NCBI GenBank assembly: GCA_959020715.1
Contig: CAUESV010000005.1
Span: 92,226 to 156,225 of the forward strand
Source: an uncultured Collinsella sp.
GTDB taxonomy: Bacteria > Actinomycetota > Coriobacteriia > Coriobacteriales > Coriobacteriaceae
Length of the DNA: 64,000 nt
Direction of reading: 5' to 3'
Shown here piece by piece: positions 7,997 through 16,103 of this stretch. The position numbers and the translations under genes are program-made. How positions within the stretch are numbered: the first letter of the stretch is position 1; each line of letters begins with the position of its first letter. Below the pieces are notes generated by a model, which made no database searches, was not told the DNA's origin, and saw nothing but the letters and a program-made list of their open reading frames with translations.

Positions 7997-10093
7997 ATGG
8001 CAGACGCTAAGGATTTCCTGTTTGAGATCGGTACGGAGGAAATGCCCTCTGCACCGCTGAACAATGCCGTCAAGCAGCTTGGCACCATGATCGCCAAGGG
8101 TCTTGACGAGGCCGGTCTGGCCCACGGCGAGGTCCGCGTGATCTCGAGCCCGCGTCGTCTGGCTGCACTCGTTGCCGACGTCGCCACCGCGACCGATGAG
8201 GTTCACGAGGTCAAGCGTGGCCCCGCGGCCAACATTGCCTTTGATGCCGACGGTAACGCCACCAAGGCCGCCCAGGGCTTCGCCCGCAAGTGCGGTGTGG
8301 CTGCCGAGGACCTGGTCCGTCGCGAGGACACCGACGGCCGTGAGTACGTCTTTGCTGAGAAGAACATTCCCTCCGTACCGGCCACCCCGATCCTGACGAC
8401 CCTGTGCGAGAAGACTATCGCCGGCCTGCAGTGGCCCAACTATCGCAGCCAGCGCTGGGGCCACGAGCACGCTACGTTCGTTCGTCCTGTCCGTTGGATT
8501 TGCTGCCTTTTGGGCGAGGACGTTGTGCCCGTGTCGTTTGCCGACGTGACGAGTGGCAACACCACGCGTGGTCATCGCGTACTTGGCCCTGGTGACCATG
8601 TGGTTGCCAGCCCCGCCGTCTACGAGCAGGTGCTCGAGGACGCTGGCGTGCTTTCTGCCGAGCGTCGTCGTGAGGCCATCCTTGCCGGTATCGCCGAGGT
8701 CGAGGCCGCCCGTCCCGGCTGCCACGTCGATACGCCCAAGAAGGTCTTTGAGGAGGTTATCAACCTCTGCGAGTGGCCGACGGTGCTCGTCGGTACCTTC
8801 GATGAGGAGTTCCTCAAGGTCCCGCACGAGATCATCTGCGAGTCCATGCTCACCAATCAGCGCTACTTCCCGATCTATGACGGCGAGGGCAAGCTCACGC
8901 GTGAATTCGTGGTCGTTTCCAACAGCAAGCCCGAGAATGCCGAGCGCGTGATCGACGGCAACGAGCGCGTCGTGCGCGCCCGTCTGGACGACGCGAAGTT
9001 CTTCTACGAGGAGGACCTGAAGATCTCCCTCGACGAGTTCCGTGAGCGTCTGGCCAAGGTTGCCTTCCAGGAGAAGCTCGGTAGCGTGCTCGCCAAGTCC
9101 GAGCGCATCGAGCAGCTCGCGCTCGCTATCGCCCGCGAGGCTCACCTGGGCGCCCACCTGGCTGCCGATGCTGCTCGCGCCGCGCACCTGTGCAAGGCCG
9201 ACCTGGTATCCAACGCCGTCGTCGAGTTCACGAGCCAGCAGGGCGTGATGGGCGGTTACTACGCCACCGCGATGGGGGAGAACGACGAGGTCGCCCACGC
9301 CATTCGCGATCACTATCGTCCCCGCTTTGCCGGTGACGAGCTGCCCGAGGGCACCGCTGGCTGCATCGTGGCCTGTGCCGACAAGCTCGATACCATCGCC
9401 GGTATCTTTGCCATCGGTGAGCCCCCTACCGGCTCCTCCGACCCCTACGCGCTGCGTCGTGCCGCTATCGGCATCATCAACATCCTGCGCGACCGTCTGC
9501 CGATCGACCCCACGTCGCTCATCGACTTCGCCCTCGAGCTCTACAGTGAGCAGGGCATTGAGTTCGACGCCGCCGAGGTCGCCCAGCAGGTTCGCGACTT
9601 CTTCCATGGCCGCCTGGTGAGCATGGCCCGCGACGAAAAGATCCCGGCCGATACCGTTGCCGCCGTCTCCGCGGTGCACATCATCGCTCCGTCCGTCTTC
9701 TTCGCCCGCTGCGCCGCCCTCGACGAGGCCCGCAAGAACGACGCTGAGACGTTCGACAACCTGGCGACCGCCTATGCCCGTGCTGCTCATATCTCCAAGC
9801 CCGAGCTGGGCACGGAGTACGACCGCGCCCTGATGGGCGAGGCCGAGCTCGCGCTCGCCGACGCCTCCGAGGCCGCTCAGACCGCTGTCGATGCTGCTCT
9901 CGCCGCCGAGGATTATTCTGCCGCATTTGCCGCGCTCGCCGCCCTGCGTGCCCCCATCGACCGCTTCTTCGATGAGGTTATGGTCATGGACAAGGACGAG
10001 CAGCTTCGCGATAATCGCCTTAAGCTGCTCAACCGCTTCGAGGCCGTTTTCTCCGGCATCGCCAACATCGGTGAGCTTGCCCGCAAAAAGTAA
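7997..10093 (+). CDS. glyS: Glycyl-tRNA synthetase beta subunit
   Basis: GlyS binds tRNA-Gly and is needed for charging together with GlyQ. The N-terminal LFEIGTEEMPSAPLNNAV, the central CESMLTNQRYFPIYD and the HD-like region with GGYYATAMGENDEVA and ADKLDTIAGIFAIGEPPTGSSDPYALRR are typical, as is the 698-residue length. The gene starts at ATG 7997, three bases after glyQ, which implies translational coupling and a matched subunit ratio. Confidence 0.97.
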   Translation: MADAKDFLFEIGTEEMPSAPLNNAVKQLGTMIAKGLDEAGLAHGEVRVISSPRRLAALVADVATATDEVHEVKRGPAANIAFDADGNATKAAQGFARKCGVAAEDLVRREDTDGREYVFAEKNIPSVPATPILTTLCEKTIAGLQWPNYRSQRWGHEHATFVRPVRWICCLLGEDVVPVSFADVTSGNTTRGHRVLGPGDHVVASPAVYEQVLEDAGVLSAERRREAILAGIAEVEAARPGCHVDTPKKVFEEVINLCEWPTVLVGTFDEEFLKVPHEIICESMLTNQRYFPIYDGEGKLTREFVVVSNSKPENAERVIDGNERVVRARLDDAKFFYEEDLKISLDEFRERLAKVAFQEKLGSVLAKSERIEQLALAIAREAHLGAHLAADAARAAHLCKADLVSNAVVEFTSQQGVMGGYYATAMGENDEVAHAIRDHYRPRFAGDELPEGTAGCIVACADKLDTIAGIFAIGEPPTGSSDPYALRRAAIGIINILRDRLPIDPTSLIDFALELYSEQGIEFDAAEVAQQVRDFFHGRLVSMARDEKIPADTVAAVSAVHIIAPSVFFARCAALDEARKNDAETFDNLATAYARAAHISKPELGTEYDRALMGEAELALADASEAAQTAVDAALAAEDYSAAFAALAALRAPIDRFFDEVMVMDKDEQLRDNRLKLLNRFEAVFSGIANIGELARKK

Positions 10094-10127
10094 GCTAGCC
10101 TGCGCATAAGCGCAAAAGGAGCCCCGC

Positions 10128-10994
10128 ATGGATTGCCCGGTCACCGCTCGTTCCACCGTTATCGTTATCTCCGACTCGCTCGGTGATACCGCTTGTGAGG
10201 TGGTGCTTGCGGCGTCCGGGCAATTTGATGAAGGGGTTTTTCGCGTTTTGCGCCTGCCCAAGGTGACCTCCGTGGAGCAGGTCAAGTCATTTGTGGGGCC
10301 GCGCGTCGATGCCGACCATCGCGATATCGCCGTGTTCCATACCATCGTCGACCCGGCACTTCGCGCCCGCGTGCTCGATTATCTGGGCATGCTGCATATC
10401 CGTTCGGTCGACCTGATCGGTCCGACGCTTGCCGTGCTGTCATCGCTCGTCGGTGTGCCGCCCAAGGGCGTTGCGGGCGTGATTCACAAGACCGATGACC
10501 GCTATTTCCATCGCATTGAGGCTATGGAGTATTTCGTTGAGCACGATGACGGGCGCGGCTGCGACGATCTGTCGGGGGCCGATATCGTGCTGCTGGGCGT
10601 ATCGCGCACGTCCAAGACGCCGCTGTCGATGTTTTTGGCCTTTCAAGGTTACAAGGTTGCCAATGTTCCGTTGGCCCACGGCATGGAGCCGCCCAAGTCG
10701 ATTTACGAGGTTGACCCGATGCGGTTATTCGGCCTGATTTCGACCGTCGACGTTATTTCTGAGATTCGCGATAGCCGCTTGGGCGATGACTTCGCCCGTG
10801 CCGTTGCCGGCTCTTATGCCGAGCCCGAGAGTGTGCGCAGCGAGCTTGAGGAAGCCCGTGCCCTCATGAAGCGCCTAGGCTGCTTTGTGGTGCGTACCGA
10901 CGGCAAGGCGATCGAGGAGAGCGCCTCCGAGATCATTAGTCACTTGGAGGAAATCCAAGAAGCTCGCGCCCGCCGAGCCACCCGCCGCGCCTAA
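10128..10994 (+). CDS. Pyruvate, phosphate dikinase regulatory protein (PDRP)
   Basis: This DUF299-family kinase/phosphorylase switches PPDK off by ADP-dependent phosphorylation of a threonine two residues before its catalytic histidine, and back on by phosphate-dependent removal. The P-loop-like GVSRTSKT is at residues 157-164, followed by PLSMFLAFQGYKVANVPL; the protein ends in an Arg-rich tail. Its target ppdK is the next gene, 250 bp downstream, which strongly supports PPDK rather than PEP synthase as the substrate. AAAGGAG precedes the ATG at 10128. Confidence 0.93.
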   Translation: MDCPVTARSTVIVISDSLGDTACEVVLAASGQFDEGVFRVLRLPKVTSVEQVKSFVGPRVDADHRDIAVFHTIVDPALRARVLDYLGMLHIRSVDLIGPTLAVLSSLVGVPPKGVAGVIHKTDDRYFHRIEAMEYFVEHDDGRGCDDLSGADIVLLGVSRTSKTPLSMFLAFQGYKVANVPLAHGMEPPKSIYEVDPMRLFGLISTVDVISEIRDSRLGDDFARAVAGSYAEPESVRSELEEARALMKRLGCFVVRTDGKAIEESASEIISHLEEIQEARARRATRRA

Positions 10995-11082
10995 TGGTAG
11001 TAGCATTTTGATAAAGCGATTTAGCAAGAACATCGCATCTGACCTGCTTTTTTATTGTAGTGGTATCTTCATAAGGTAACCA

Positions 11083-11122
11083 CCTTTACCTACCGTTTAC
11101 CGCCAGTTTTAGCACGTTTACC
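11083..11122 (+). repeat. Three phased octamers upstream of ppdK
   Basis: CCTTTACC (11083-11090), CGTTTACC (11094-11101) and CGTTTACC (11115-11122) start 11 and 21 bp apart, about one and two helical turns. A partial inverted copy (GGTAA) is at 11075-11079. They lie some 40-80 bp before the likely ppdK -10 box, where activator or repressor sites are common. No known regulator is recognised. Confidence 0.5.
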
Positions 11123-11163
11123 AAACCGCGCACCCTCTGCTCAAGCCCGCTCAAAACCCGCCG

Positions 11164-11169
11164 TATAGT
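11164..11169 (+). promoter_or_regulatory. Likely ppdK -10 box
   Basis: TATAGT lies 76 bp before the ppdK start codon in an otherwise G+C-rich stretch. No good -35 box is visible 16-18 bp upstream, which would fit a promoter that depends on an activator bound at the octamer repeats. Confidence 0.45.
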
Positions 11170-11244
11170 TCCCTCACGGCCCGCATCCGGCGGGTCGATT
11201 CGTTACCACGGTCGTGCGCGAGAGCGCATGGAAGGGGAAGTATC

Positions 11245-13995
11245 GTGAGCGATTGCAAGAGGGTTTACCGTTTTGGAACCGACGCCCAGGGCACCTGTGT
11301 CACTGAGGGCGACAAGTCCATGAACTTCGTGCTTGGCGGCAAGGGCGCAAACCTTGCCGAGATGAGCCGCATCGGCCTGCCGGTTCCCGGTGGCTTTACC
11401 ATTACCTGCCAGACTTGCGTCGAGTACTCCGGTGCCGGCAACGTCTGGCCCGAAGGCACAATCGATGAGATCGTTGCCGCCGAGGCCGACCTCGAGGCCC
11501 GCTGTGGCAAGAAGCTCGGTGACGACAATGATCCGCTGCTCGTGTCGGTTCGCTCGGGCGCTCCGTTCTCCATGCCCGGTATGATGGACACGGTCCTCAA
11601 CTTGGGCCTCAACGACGGCTCCGTTCAGGGTCTCATCGCCCAGACGCAAAATCCGCGTTTTGCCTGGGATAGCTACCGCCGCTTTATCCAGATGTTCTCC
11701 AACGTCGTTATGGGCGTCGACGCCGACCTGTTCGAGAACGCGCTGACCCGGGCACGCCTGGTCGCTGGCGTCCGCGTCGACTCCGAGCTTTCGGCCGAGG
11801 ATCTGCAGGAGCTCGTCGCGACCTTCAAGGGGATCTTCTCCGAGAACGTCGAGGCCGCCCTGTACCCCGAGCTCGAGGTTGTCGATGGCAAGCCCGTCTT
11901 CCCGCACGATCCTGAGCTTCAGCTGCGCCTTGCCATTCAGGCTGTCTTTGGCAGCTGGATGAACGAGCGCGCCTGCATCTACCGCAAACAGCACGGTATC
12001 TCCGACGAGCTCGGTACTGCCGTCAACGTCCAGGCCATGGCCTTTGGCAACAAGGGTGAGACCTCCGCGACTGGCGTCGCCTTTACGCGCAACCCGGCCG
12101 ACGGCACTAAGGAGTTCTACGGCGACTTTCTGGTCAACGCCCAGGGCGAGGATGTTGTCGCCGGCATCCGCAACACCGAGCCCATCGCCGACCTCAAGAC
12201 CACCCCGGGCCTCGAGTCTTCAGGTGAGGAGCTCGAGCGCGTGTTCCTGACGCTCGAGGATCATTACCGCGATATGTGTGATATCGAGTTCACCATCGAG
12301 CAGGGCAAGCTCTGGATGCTCCAGACCCGCGTGGGCAAGCGCACTGCTACCGCCGCCCTGCGCATCGCCATCGAAATGGTCGAGGAGGGCCTGATCACTC
12401 GCGAGGAGGCCGTGAGCCGCATCGATCCCGCGCAGCTCGACCAGCTCCTGCACCCGCAGTTCGATTCCTCCAAGAAGTACGAGGCCCTGGCCAGCGGCCT
12501 TAACGCCAGCCCCGGTGCCGCCGTGGGCGAGGTCGTGTTCTCGAGTGACGACGCCGTCGCGCGTTCCGCCGAGGGTCACAAGGTCATTCTGGTCCGCTGG
12601 GAGACCAACCCCGATGACCTGAAGGGTATGGTCGCCGCCGAGGGCATCTTGACGAGCCATGGTGGCAAGACGAGCCACGCCGCCGTTATCGCCCGCGGCA
12701 TGGGTACGCCCTGCGTCTGCGGCGTTGAAAGCTTCCATATCGACGCCGCCGAGAAGGTCGTGCGCATCGAGGGCAGCGACCACGTATTGCACGAGGGCGA
12801 TGTCATCTCCATCGACGGCACCCAGGGCATCGTCGTCGACGGTCCCGTCGACCTGGTCTCCGCCGAGCTTACCGGCGACCTGGACACTATCCTGTCCTGG
12901 GCCGACGAGATTCGCCTGGACGAGACCTGTGGTCATCCCAACCATGTGCGCGTCAACGCCGACAATCCCGAGGATGCCGAGCTTGCCCTCGAGTTTGGCG
13001 CCGAGGCTATTGGCCTATGCCGCACCGAGCATATGTTCCTGGGCGATCGAAAGAACATCATCCAGAGCTTTATCCTGTCCGATGATGAGGCCGTGAAGCA
13101 GCAGGCCCTGGCCGACCTGCTCAAGGTCCAGACCGAGGACTTCCTGGCGATGTTCAAGACCATGTCCGGTCGCGATGTGGTCGTCCGCCTGCTCGATCCA
13201 CCGCTTCATGAGTTCCTGGATAATCCTCGCGAGCTCGAGGTCGCCATCACCAAGAAGGAAGCCGCTGGCGCCAGCGAGGAAGAGCTTGCCGCCCTGCGCG
13301 CCCGCCTGCGTCGTATCGACGGCATGGTCGAGTCCAACCCCATGTTGGGCTTGCGCGGCGTGCGCCTGTCCGTCGTCTTTAGCGATCTGCCGCTCATGCA
13401 GGTCCGTGCCGTCGCAACGGCTGCCGCCCGCCTCATTAAGGAAGGCGTCGATCCGCGCCCCGAGATTATGGTCCCGCTCGTTTCCATCACGGCCGAGCAT
13501 GTCCAGACCCGCGAGGTTATCGAGCGTGTGATCGCCGAGGTTTCCGCCGAGGAAGGCGTCGAGCTCAATATTCCCGTGGGCACGATGCTCGAGCTGCCGC
13601 GTGCCTGCATGGTCGCCGACGAGATCGCCCAGCACGCCGACTTCTTCTGCTTTGGCACCAACGACCTCACCCAGACCACCTTCGGCTTCTCCCGCGACGA
13701 TGCCGAGGCCAAGTTCATCCCGCTGTACATGCACAAGAAGATCTTGAAGGACAACCCCTTCGAGACCATCGACGCGGCGGTGCTCGAGCTGGTGCGCATG
13801 GCCGTCGAAAAGGGTCGCGCCATCAACCCCGACATGCACTTTGGCGTGTGCGGCGAGCACGGCGGCGACCCCAAGTCCATCAAGGGCCTGTTTAACGTGG
13901 CCGATGTGGACTATGTGTCCTGCTCGCCCTACCGCGTGCCCCTCGCACGCCTGGCTGCCGCCCAGGCCAAGCTCGAGGCGAAGCGCTCCGCCTAA
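11245..13995 (+). CDS. ppdK: Pyruvate, phosphate dikinase
   Basis: PPDK interconverts pyruvate, ATP and phosphate with PEP, AMP and pyrophosphate, serving glycolysis or gluconeogenesis in anaerobes. The order is an N-terminal ATP-grasp domain (KGANLAEM, SVRSGAPFSMPGMMDT), a central phosphohistidine domain with GGKTSHAAVIARGMGTP (catalytic His478, regulatory Thr476) and a C-terminal PEP/pyruvate barrel (GLCRTEHMF, GTNDLTQTTFG, GVCGEHGGDP). At 916 residues it is slightly longer than the usual 870-890. The start is a GTG at 11245 after GGAAGGGGAAG. Its regulator is encoded just upstream. Confidence 0.97.
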   Translation: MSDCKRVYRFGTDAQGTCVTEGDKSMNFVLGGKGANLAEMSRIGLPVPGGFTITCQTCVEYSGAGNVWPEGTIDEIVAAEADLEARCGKKLGDDNDPLLVSVRSGAPFSMPGMMDTVLNLGLNDGSVQGLIAQTQNPRFAWDSYRRFIQMFSNVVMGVDADLFENALTRARLVAGVRVDSELSAEDLQELVATFKGIFSENVEAALYPELEVVDGKPVFPHDPELQLRLAIQAVFGSWMNERACIYRKQHGISDELGTAVNVQAMAFGNKGETSATGVAFTRNPADGTKEFYGDFLVNAQGEDVVAGIRNTEPIADLKTTPGLESSGEELERVFLTLEDHYRDMCDIEFTIEQGKLWMLQTRVGKRTATAALRIAIEMVEEGLITREEAVSRIDPAQLDQLLHPQFDSSKKYEALASGLNASPGAAVGEVVFSSDDAVARSAEGHKVILVRWETNPDDLKGMVAAEGILTSHGGKTSHAAVIARGMGTPCVCGVESFHIDAAEKVVRIEGSDHVLHEGDVISIDGTQGIVVDGPVDLVSAELTGDLDTILSWADEIRLDETCGHPNHVRVNADNPEDAELALEFGAEAIGLCRTEHMFLGDRKNIIQSFILSDDEAVKQQALADLLKVQTEDFLAMFKTMSGRDVVVRLLDPPLHEFLDNPRELEVAITKKEAAGASEEELAALRARLRRIDGMVESNPMLGLRGVRLSVVFSDLPLMQVRAVATAAARLIKEGVDPRPEIMVPLVSITAEHVQTREVIERVIAEVSAEEGVELNIPVGTMLELPRACMVADEIAQHADFFCFGTNDLTQTTFGFSRDDAEAKFIPLYMHKKILKDNPFETIDAAVLELVRMAVEKGRAINPDMHFGVCGEHGGDPKSIKGLFNVADVDYVSCSPYRVPLARLAAAQAKLEAKRSA

Positions 13996-14033
13996 CGTTT
14001 TGGGCATAGACGCCTAGCGTAGCCCCCTTCATG

Positions 14034-14064
14034 CCGCCCGCCTCATTCGTGAGGCGGGCGGTTA
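14034..14064 (+). terminator. Terminator after ppdK
   Basis: A perfect 12-bp G+C-rich stem, 14034-14045 with 14050-14061, closes on a TTCG tetraloop and is followed by TTATC. The T-tract is short, but the very stable stem makes termination likely. Confidence 0.7.
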
Positions 14065-14107
14065 TCATGTGCGGGTTTTGTCTTTTTGTCTGCGTAAAAA
14101 ATTGTTC

Positions 14108-14135
14108 TTGCAGCGGAAACCCGCGCGTGTATACT
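14108..14135 (+). promoter_or_regulatory. rplS promoter
   Basis: TTGCAG (14108-14113) and TATACT (14130-14135), 16 bp apart, lie 69 bp upstream of the rplS start codon. Confidence 0.65.
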
Positions 14136-14204
14136 CGAATACGTTTGTTCAACTACGTGCCGGCCAAGGTGGTACGGCACCTCTAGAAGAGTAAGGAATT
14201 GCAC

Positions 14205-14546
14205 ATGGATTACATCCGCGCAATCGAGCGTCAGCAGATCCGCGAGGACATTCCTCAGGTTCGCGTCGCCGACAACGTCAAGGTTCACTACCGCATTAAG
14301 GAAGGCGACCGCGAGCGCATCCAGGTCTTCCAGGGCGACGTCATCCGCATGGCCGGCGCCGGTGCCCGCGAGACCTTCACCGTCCGCAAGATGTCCTTCG
14401 GTGTCGGTGTTGAGCGTACCTTCCCGCTTCACAGCCCCAAGATCGCCAAGCTCGAGGTCGTTCGTCATGGTCGCGTCCGTCGCGCCAAGCTGTACTACCT
14501 CCGCGACAAGGTGGGCAAGGCTGCTCGCATCCCCGAGAAGCGCTAA
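14205..14546 (+). CDS. rplS: 50S ribosomal protein bL19
   Basis: bL19 lies at the subunit interface of the ribosome. [24 protein letters not shown] sequence at the start, [21 protein letters not shown] and [15 protein letters not shown] in the middle identify it; 113 residues is normal. I chose ATG 14205, which has AGTAAGGA eight bases upstream, rather than a TTG two codons earlier. It has its own promoter and terminator, so it is a separate unit from the rpsP operon. Confidence 0.96.
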   Translation: MDYIRAIERQQIREDIPQVRVADNVKVHYRIKEGDRERIQVFQGDVIRMAGAGARETFTVRKMSFGVGVERTFPLHSPKIAKLEVVRHGRVRRAKLYYLRDKVGKAARIPEKR

Positions 14547-14580
14547 GAAGATCGCAGCGTCTGTCCACTCGTTTGGACAC

Positions 14581-14612
14581 AAGGGTCACCTTCGGGTGGC
14601 CCTTCTTTTTAT
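14581..14612 (+). terminator. Terminator after rplS
   Basis: AAGGGTCACC (14581-14590), loop TTCG, GGTGGCCCTT (14595-14604, one wobble pair), then CTTTTTAT. A textbook intrinsic terminator. Confidence 0.88.
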
Positions 14613-14639
14613 CTGATTTGCATGCAAGGAGGGCCTGGT

Positions 14640-15428
14640 ATGGCCAACATGACGAGCTCGGTTTCGGCATCGCAGGTTGCCGGTGAGCTGGCGAGCGCTA
14701 CGTTTGAGGAGATTCCCGCCCTCGTGGAGCATTATCGCGAGGACCCGCGCCAGCAGGTGATCAAGGCTTGCGAACGCGCCCTCAAACGCCATGCCAAAGA
14801 GCTTGCTGAGCGCGAGCGCGTCAATGACATGTACGAGCTTATGCATGAGCTTGGCGGCGATGGGGTGATCGTTGGTGTCGACGAGGTGGGTCGCGGATCG
14901 GTGGCCGGTCCCCTGACGGTGTGCGCCGTGTGCCTTCCCATGAAGCCGCGCGTCTGGGGCATCAACGATTCCAAAAAGCTCACGCCGGCGCGCCGCGAGC
15001 TGCTCTCGGTGAAGATTGCCGAGGTGGCGACGGCGATCGGTTTTTGCCATATCGCGCCTAAGGATATCGATGAGATGGGCATGGCGCGTGCCATCCGCGC
15101 TGCCGTTGCGGGCGCCGTGGCCGATACGGGACTTGAACCCGACTGCGTCCTCATGGATGGCAACCCCCTGGGCGCCGTTCCCAACGAGCGCGACGTGGTG
15201 AAGGGCGATGCCAAAATCGCCTGTATCGCCGCGGCGTCCATCATGGCTAAGGTGACGCGTGACGAGATGATGGTCGAGTACGACGCCGAGTATCCCGAGT
15301 ACCATCTGGCCGAGTCGAAGGGCTATGCGAGCCCCGAGCATATCGAGGCCATTCGCAAACATGGACTTTGTCCGCTGCACCGCGTGAGCTTTTGCGGAAA
15401 CTTTCTGCAGACTGAGCGCCTTTTCTAG
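14640..15428 (+). CDS. rnhB: Ribonuclease HII
   Basis: RNase HII cuts the RNA strand of RNA-DNA hybrids and removes single ribonucleotides from DNA. The catalytic pair is in GVDEVGRGSVAGPLTVCA (Asp81, Glu82), followed by NDSKKLTPARRE and the CVLMDGNPLG strand with the third acidic residue. ATG 14640 is favoured by AAGGAGGG six bases upstream; another ATG lies six codons earlier. An N-terminal extension of about 75 residues before the catalytic core is also found in some Gram-positive enzymes. Confidence 0.95.
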   Translation: MANMTSSVSASQVAGELASATFEEIPALVEHYREDPRQQVIKACERALKRHAKELAERERVNDMYELMHELGGDGVIVGVDEVGRGSVAGPLTVCAVCLPMKPRVWGINDSKKLTPARRELLSVKIAEVATAIGFCHIAPKDIDEMGMARAIRAAVAGAVADTGLEPDCVLMDGNPLGAVPNERDVVKGDAKIACIAAASIMAKVTRDEMMVEYDAEYPEYHLAESKGYASPEHIEAIRKHGLCPLHRVSFCGNFLQTERLF

Positions 15429-15477
15429 GTCAATTGTGGAGACAGGGACCTCTGGAGTTTTATAAACCTGCTGGTAG

Positions 15478-15519
15478 CGGGCCGTATGCAACACCATTGC
15501 TGCGTACGACCCGTTTTTT
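15478..15519 (+). terminator. Terminator after rnhB
   Basis: A 13-bp stem with one mismatch and one wobble pair (15478-15490 with 15501-15513) is followed directly by TTTTTTG. It ends rnhB transcription only 8 bp before the competence-operon motif at 15527. Confidence 0.85.
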
Positions 15520-15526
15520 GACGGCA

Positions 15527-15546
15527 TTTGGTCAGTTTTTGGTTTG
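15527..15546 (+). promoter_or_regulatory. Competence-operon motif, copy 1 (yraN-comM-dprA)
   Basis: TTTGGTCAGTTTTTGGTTTG matches the sequence at 44919-44938, upstream of comEA-comEC, at 19 of 20 positions. TTTGGT occurs twice in it with starts 11 bp apart. It lies between the rnhB terminator and yraN, with 71 nt separating it from the ATG at 15618. Role inferred: binding site or promoter element shared by competence operons. No regulator is known from the sequence. Confidence 0.7.
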
Positions 15547-15617
15547 CTTCCGGTACTTACCCGCATGAAAGGTGCCCTCATCATCGGGGCAATGCAGTGT
15601 GCGGGAAAGGAGACCCC

Positions 15618-16103
15618 ATGAGTGCCGCAAGTAAAAAGAGCAAGACGCAGCAACTCAAGGAGCGTTGGGAAAACGGCGAGCTCGACTGCGGGTCGATGAC
15701 GCCCGAGTTTATCAAGGGGCTCAGTCCCCGCGAGCTGGGTATGCTGGGCGAGCTGATCACCATCGACTACTTTAACGAGCGCGGCTACTCCTTGCTGGAG
15801 CAGGGTTATCGTTGCACCGAGGGCGAGGCCGATCTGGTGCTGCTCGATGAACTCGACGATGTCGTGGTGATGGCCGAGGTCAAGACCAGACGCGTTGCAC
15901 TGGATTGCAGCACGCGGGTCTTTCCCGAGGAGGCCGTGGACGCCCAAAAGCAACGCCGCTACCGCCGCATCGCAAGTTGCTATCTTATGGAGCATTATCC
16001 GCTCAAGGCGATTCGCTTCGATGCCGTGGGTGTCACCATTCGTGGCGGACATATCGCCGAGATCGAGCATCAGTACAACGCGTTCGATTGGCAGGTGTCG
16101 TGA
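15618..16103 (+). CDS. YraN/UPF0102 nuclease-like protein
   Basis: This 161-residue protein belongs to UPF0102 (YraN), a small family with a restriction-endonuclease-like fold and no settled function. The catalytic-type residues are visible in EGEADLVLLDELDDVVVMAEVKTRR (Glu-Asp then Glu-x-Lys), after the GELITIDYFNERGY helix. A Lys/Ser-rich N-terminus of about 40 residues precedes the domain. AAAGGAGA lies upstream of ATG 15618. It overlaps comM by one base (TGATG), and its company with comM and dprA suggests a role in handling incoming or damaged DNA. Confidence 0.88.
   Translation: MSAASKKSKTQQLKERWENGELDCGSMTPEFIKGLSPRELGMLGELITIDYFNERGYSLLEQGYRCTEGEADLVLLDELDDVVVMAEVKTRRVALDCSTRVFPEEAVDAQKQRRYRRIASCYLMEHYPLKAIRFDAVGVTIRGGHIAEIEHQYNAFDWQVS

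Noticed and set aside
7397..10345. A 982-codon open frame on the minus strand opposite glyQ, glyS and the PDRP gene
   Set aside because: It has no recognisable domain, and lies opposite clear genes. Strong codon bias with G or C in the third position keeps this antisense frame free of stops.
13015..14007. Minus-strand open frames opposite ppdK
   Set aside because: Shadow of ppdK codon use; no domain similarity and no promoter.
15430..15460. A GGAGACAGGGACC stretch after rnhB resembling the RAYT end sequence
   Set aside because: The similarity is limited to a few bases around GGGACAG-like strings, with no hairpin or second unit.
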